Below, in pieces: positions 6,874 through 7,859 of a DNA stretch of 7,859 nucleotides. The stretch spans positions 1 to 7,859 of the forward strand of contig CAZZIZ010000155.1 of the NCBI GenBank assembly GCA_964654535.1, in the 5' to 3' direction. The position numbers and the translations under genes are program-made. The notes under the pieces are model-generated. The model saw nothing but the letters and a program-made list of their open reading frames with translations. It ran no database searches and was not told where the DNA came from. This DNA is from CAZZIZ01 sp964654535 (GTDB lineage Bacteria > Bacteroidota > Bacteroidia > Chitinophagales > UBA2359). Within the stretch, counting starts at the first letter, position 1. Every line of letters starts with the position of its first letter.

Positions 6874-6999
6874 GGCTGGTGCAAGTCTTCCTACGATTAC
6901 GATCTCTACTCTTTTTTACTAGCATTACTTGATCTTCTAAGGTCGGCACGAATGACGTGGCTAGGCTGCACGGCTTGGCACTTAACACTCGTGCAAGTG
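6874..6999 (+). repeat. Intergenic palindromic repeat, copy D (type II)
   Basis: A type II copy about 88% identical by eye to copy C, with a single left arm. The outer arms are degenerate: 6874-6886 against 6987-6999 pair at 10 of 13 positions, three of them G-T. The last 56 nt (6944-6999) align gap-free with the other copies. A hairpin CGTG/CACG (6956-6959 with 6969-6972) replaces CGCG/CGCG of copy C, a paired change. It starts 16 bases after the second lipoprotein gene. An open frame crosses it (6784-7011), but the T-run length difference from copy C shifts that frame, so the repeat is not coding. Confidence 0.86.
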
Positions 7000-7315
7000 T
7001 GGGATATTTGAATACTAAACTGAATAAAACAGTTAGTCACTTTATGAAAAACACAAAGTCACATTCTTCATTGCTCTATCTGTCATAACATGACCAATAC
7101 AGCAAATTTAAACATATCGTATTATCGCCAAAGCATTCTTAAACAGTAAGTAGCTGTTGTCAAACAAAAACCACTGTACTGGAACAATGACTAAAACAAA
7201 AAAACAATATTGAATTGCGGAGGCCAAGACTAGTGGCATGCAGCGCCTTGATGACAGTACATTCTACTCTTAGTTTGGGAATAACTACACCTTTAACCTC
7301 CTAGAAATAACCTTT
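7000..7315. other. AT-rich intergenic region with no gene
   Basis: More than 300 bases without a supportable gene. It holds weak 5-bp hairpins at 7018-7034 (AACTG/CAGTT) and 7142-7158 (AACAG/CTGTT), and a 14-codon open frame at 7044-7088 (MKNTKSHSSLLYLS) that could be a remnant or a leader but has no other support. The 3' end is the leader of the next gene. A TTTG at 7274-7277 resembles the Bacteroidota -33 box, but no TAnnTTTG follows at the right distance. Confidence 0.5.
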
Positions 7316-7859
7316 ATGCTTAAGACTCCCCCAAAATCAATCTTAAAACTACTTGCCTTCCTTTTAATTTGCAACCTAGCTCAGGCGCAGGACAGGACAT
7401 CACTTTCTGAAACAGAAAATGACCGCTCTATCAACTCCTTAGAAGACCAAGTTCATTCTACATACGCCGATGCCCTTACAAGCTACATGGATGAATTATT
7501 GGATCAAAAAGTAAATCCTTACGAAGTAGGGATAAATAAAAAGGGCATGCCAACTTATACTCGGAAAAGAAATATACCCGAAGGCTTTACGGCAGCTGCG
7601 CAACCAGAAGAAGGCTGGTTGGAAAAAAGCAACTGGCAAATAAAGTGCTCTGTAGTGCAGGAAAAAATGCACGAAAAAATGGTCTCAGTCCAATTGAACG
7701 TTGAGTACTTTGAACTAGACTCCGAGTCAAAGGCCGAGTACTACCCTTTCTATATGGCACTAGTATTTTCGAATACCATAAACGGCTGGACTTTACTACA
7801 CGAGCAATGTGTTTGCGTTTGCAATTGTTCCTGCACTCCGCTAATGTCGAAAAAAGAGC
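7316..7859 (+). CDS. Secreted protein of unknown function with alternating-cysteine segment (3' end outside window)
   Basis: An open frame of 181 codons from ATG 7316 runs off the end of the window with no stop. The N-terminus MLKTPPKSILKLLAFLLICNLAQAQ is a classic Sec signal peptide: basic start, hydrophobic core, AQA-Q cleavage near residue 24/25. The cysteine at residue 19 is not in a good lipobox, so the protein is probably soluble or T9SS-exported, not a lipoprotein. The mature part is polar and charged to about residue 110, then looks beta-rich (WQIKCSVVQEK, MVSVQLNVEYFEL, YYPFYMALVFSN). Near the visible end is an alternating series of five cysteines, CVCVCNCSC at 165-173, followed by TPLMSKK. 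I do not recognise the family. The cysteine series could bind metal or form disulfides, but that is inference. The start is chosen on the signal peptide. It lies downstream of repeat copy D after a long AT-rich gap. Confidence 0.8.
   Translation, partial: MLKTPPKSILKLLAFLLICNLAQAQDRTSLSETENDRSINSLEDQVHSTYADALTSYMDELLDQKVNPYEVGINKKGMPTYTRKRNIPEGFTAAAQPEEGWLEKSNWQIKCSVVQEKMHEKMVSVQLNVEYFELDSESKAEYYPFYMALVFSNTINGWTLLHEQCVCVCNCSCTPLMSKKE

Noticed and set aside
88..6999. CRISPR array or tRNA-like genes in the repeats
   Set aside because: The copies are over a kilobase apart with genes between them, not short repeats with spacers, and no anticodon arm, T-loop or acceptor pattern fits the folds.
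6784..7011. 75-codon open frame across the end of the second lipoprotein gene and repeat D
   Set aside because: It overlaps a well-supported gene in another frame, and the T6/T7 difference between copies D and C breaks the frame, so the repeat is not under coding selection.

Overview
The window looks like chromosomal DNA of a member of the Bacteroidota, probably a free-living, possibly marine, gliding-type bacterium. Three things point there: a giant secreted protein ending in a type IX secretion (T9SS) sorting domain, two lipoproteins with the acidic Cys-Ser-Asp-Asp export signal typical of the phylum, and AT-rich leaders without clear Shine-Dalgarno sequences. No marker gene allows a genus call.

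All genes lie on the + strand. In order: a 992-residue secreted FG-GAP/VCBS-repeat protein with two PKD domains and a T9SS tail (323-3301); a family 5 (peptide-type) extracytoplasmic solute-binding protein without its transporter (3598-5424); two small adjacent surface lipoproteins that look like distant relatives (5702-6184 and 6291-6857); and the 5' part of a secreted protein with an unusual alternating-cysteine stretch, cut by the window end (7316-7859). All five products are exported, so the region reads as a set of cell-envelope or secreted proteins. There is no evidence of a single pathway.

The most striking content is between the genes. Four copies of a dispersed, imperfectly palindromic repeat of about 125-170 bp (more with the extra left part of copy A) sit at 49-259, 3337-3510, 5439-5589 and 6874-6999. 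All have the same orientation, and the three whose upstream gene is visible start 14-40 bases after its stop codon. The last 56 nt align across all four copies without a gap. The outer arms form a long stem whose base pairs change in a compensatory way between copies, and inner hairpins are also conserved. This indicates selection on folded RNA or single-stranded DNA, not on protein. Two subtypes exist: type I (copies A and B) and type II (copies C and D). Copy A looks like a composite. The only gene boundary without a copy is the one between the two lipoproteins, which carries a different hairpin.

The repeat family is the best candidate here for something undescribed: a Bacteroidota structured intergenic element acting as a 3'-end processing or termination element, a structured RNA, or a non-autonomous mobile element. 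No transposase, integrase, tRNA, rRNA or CRISPR array is visible.
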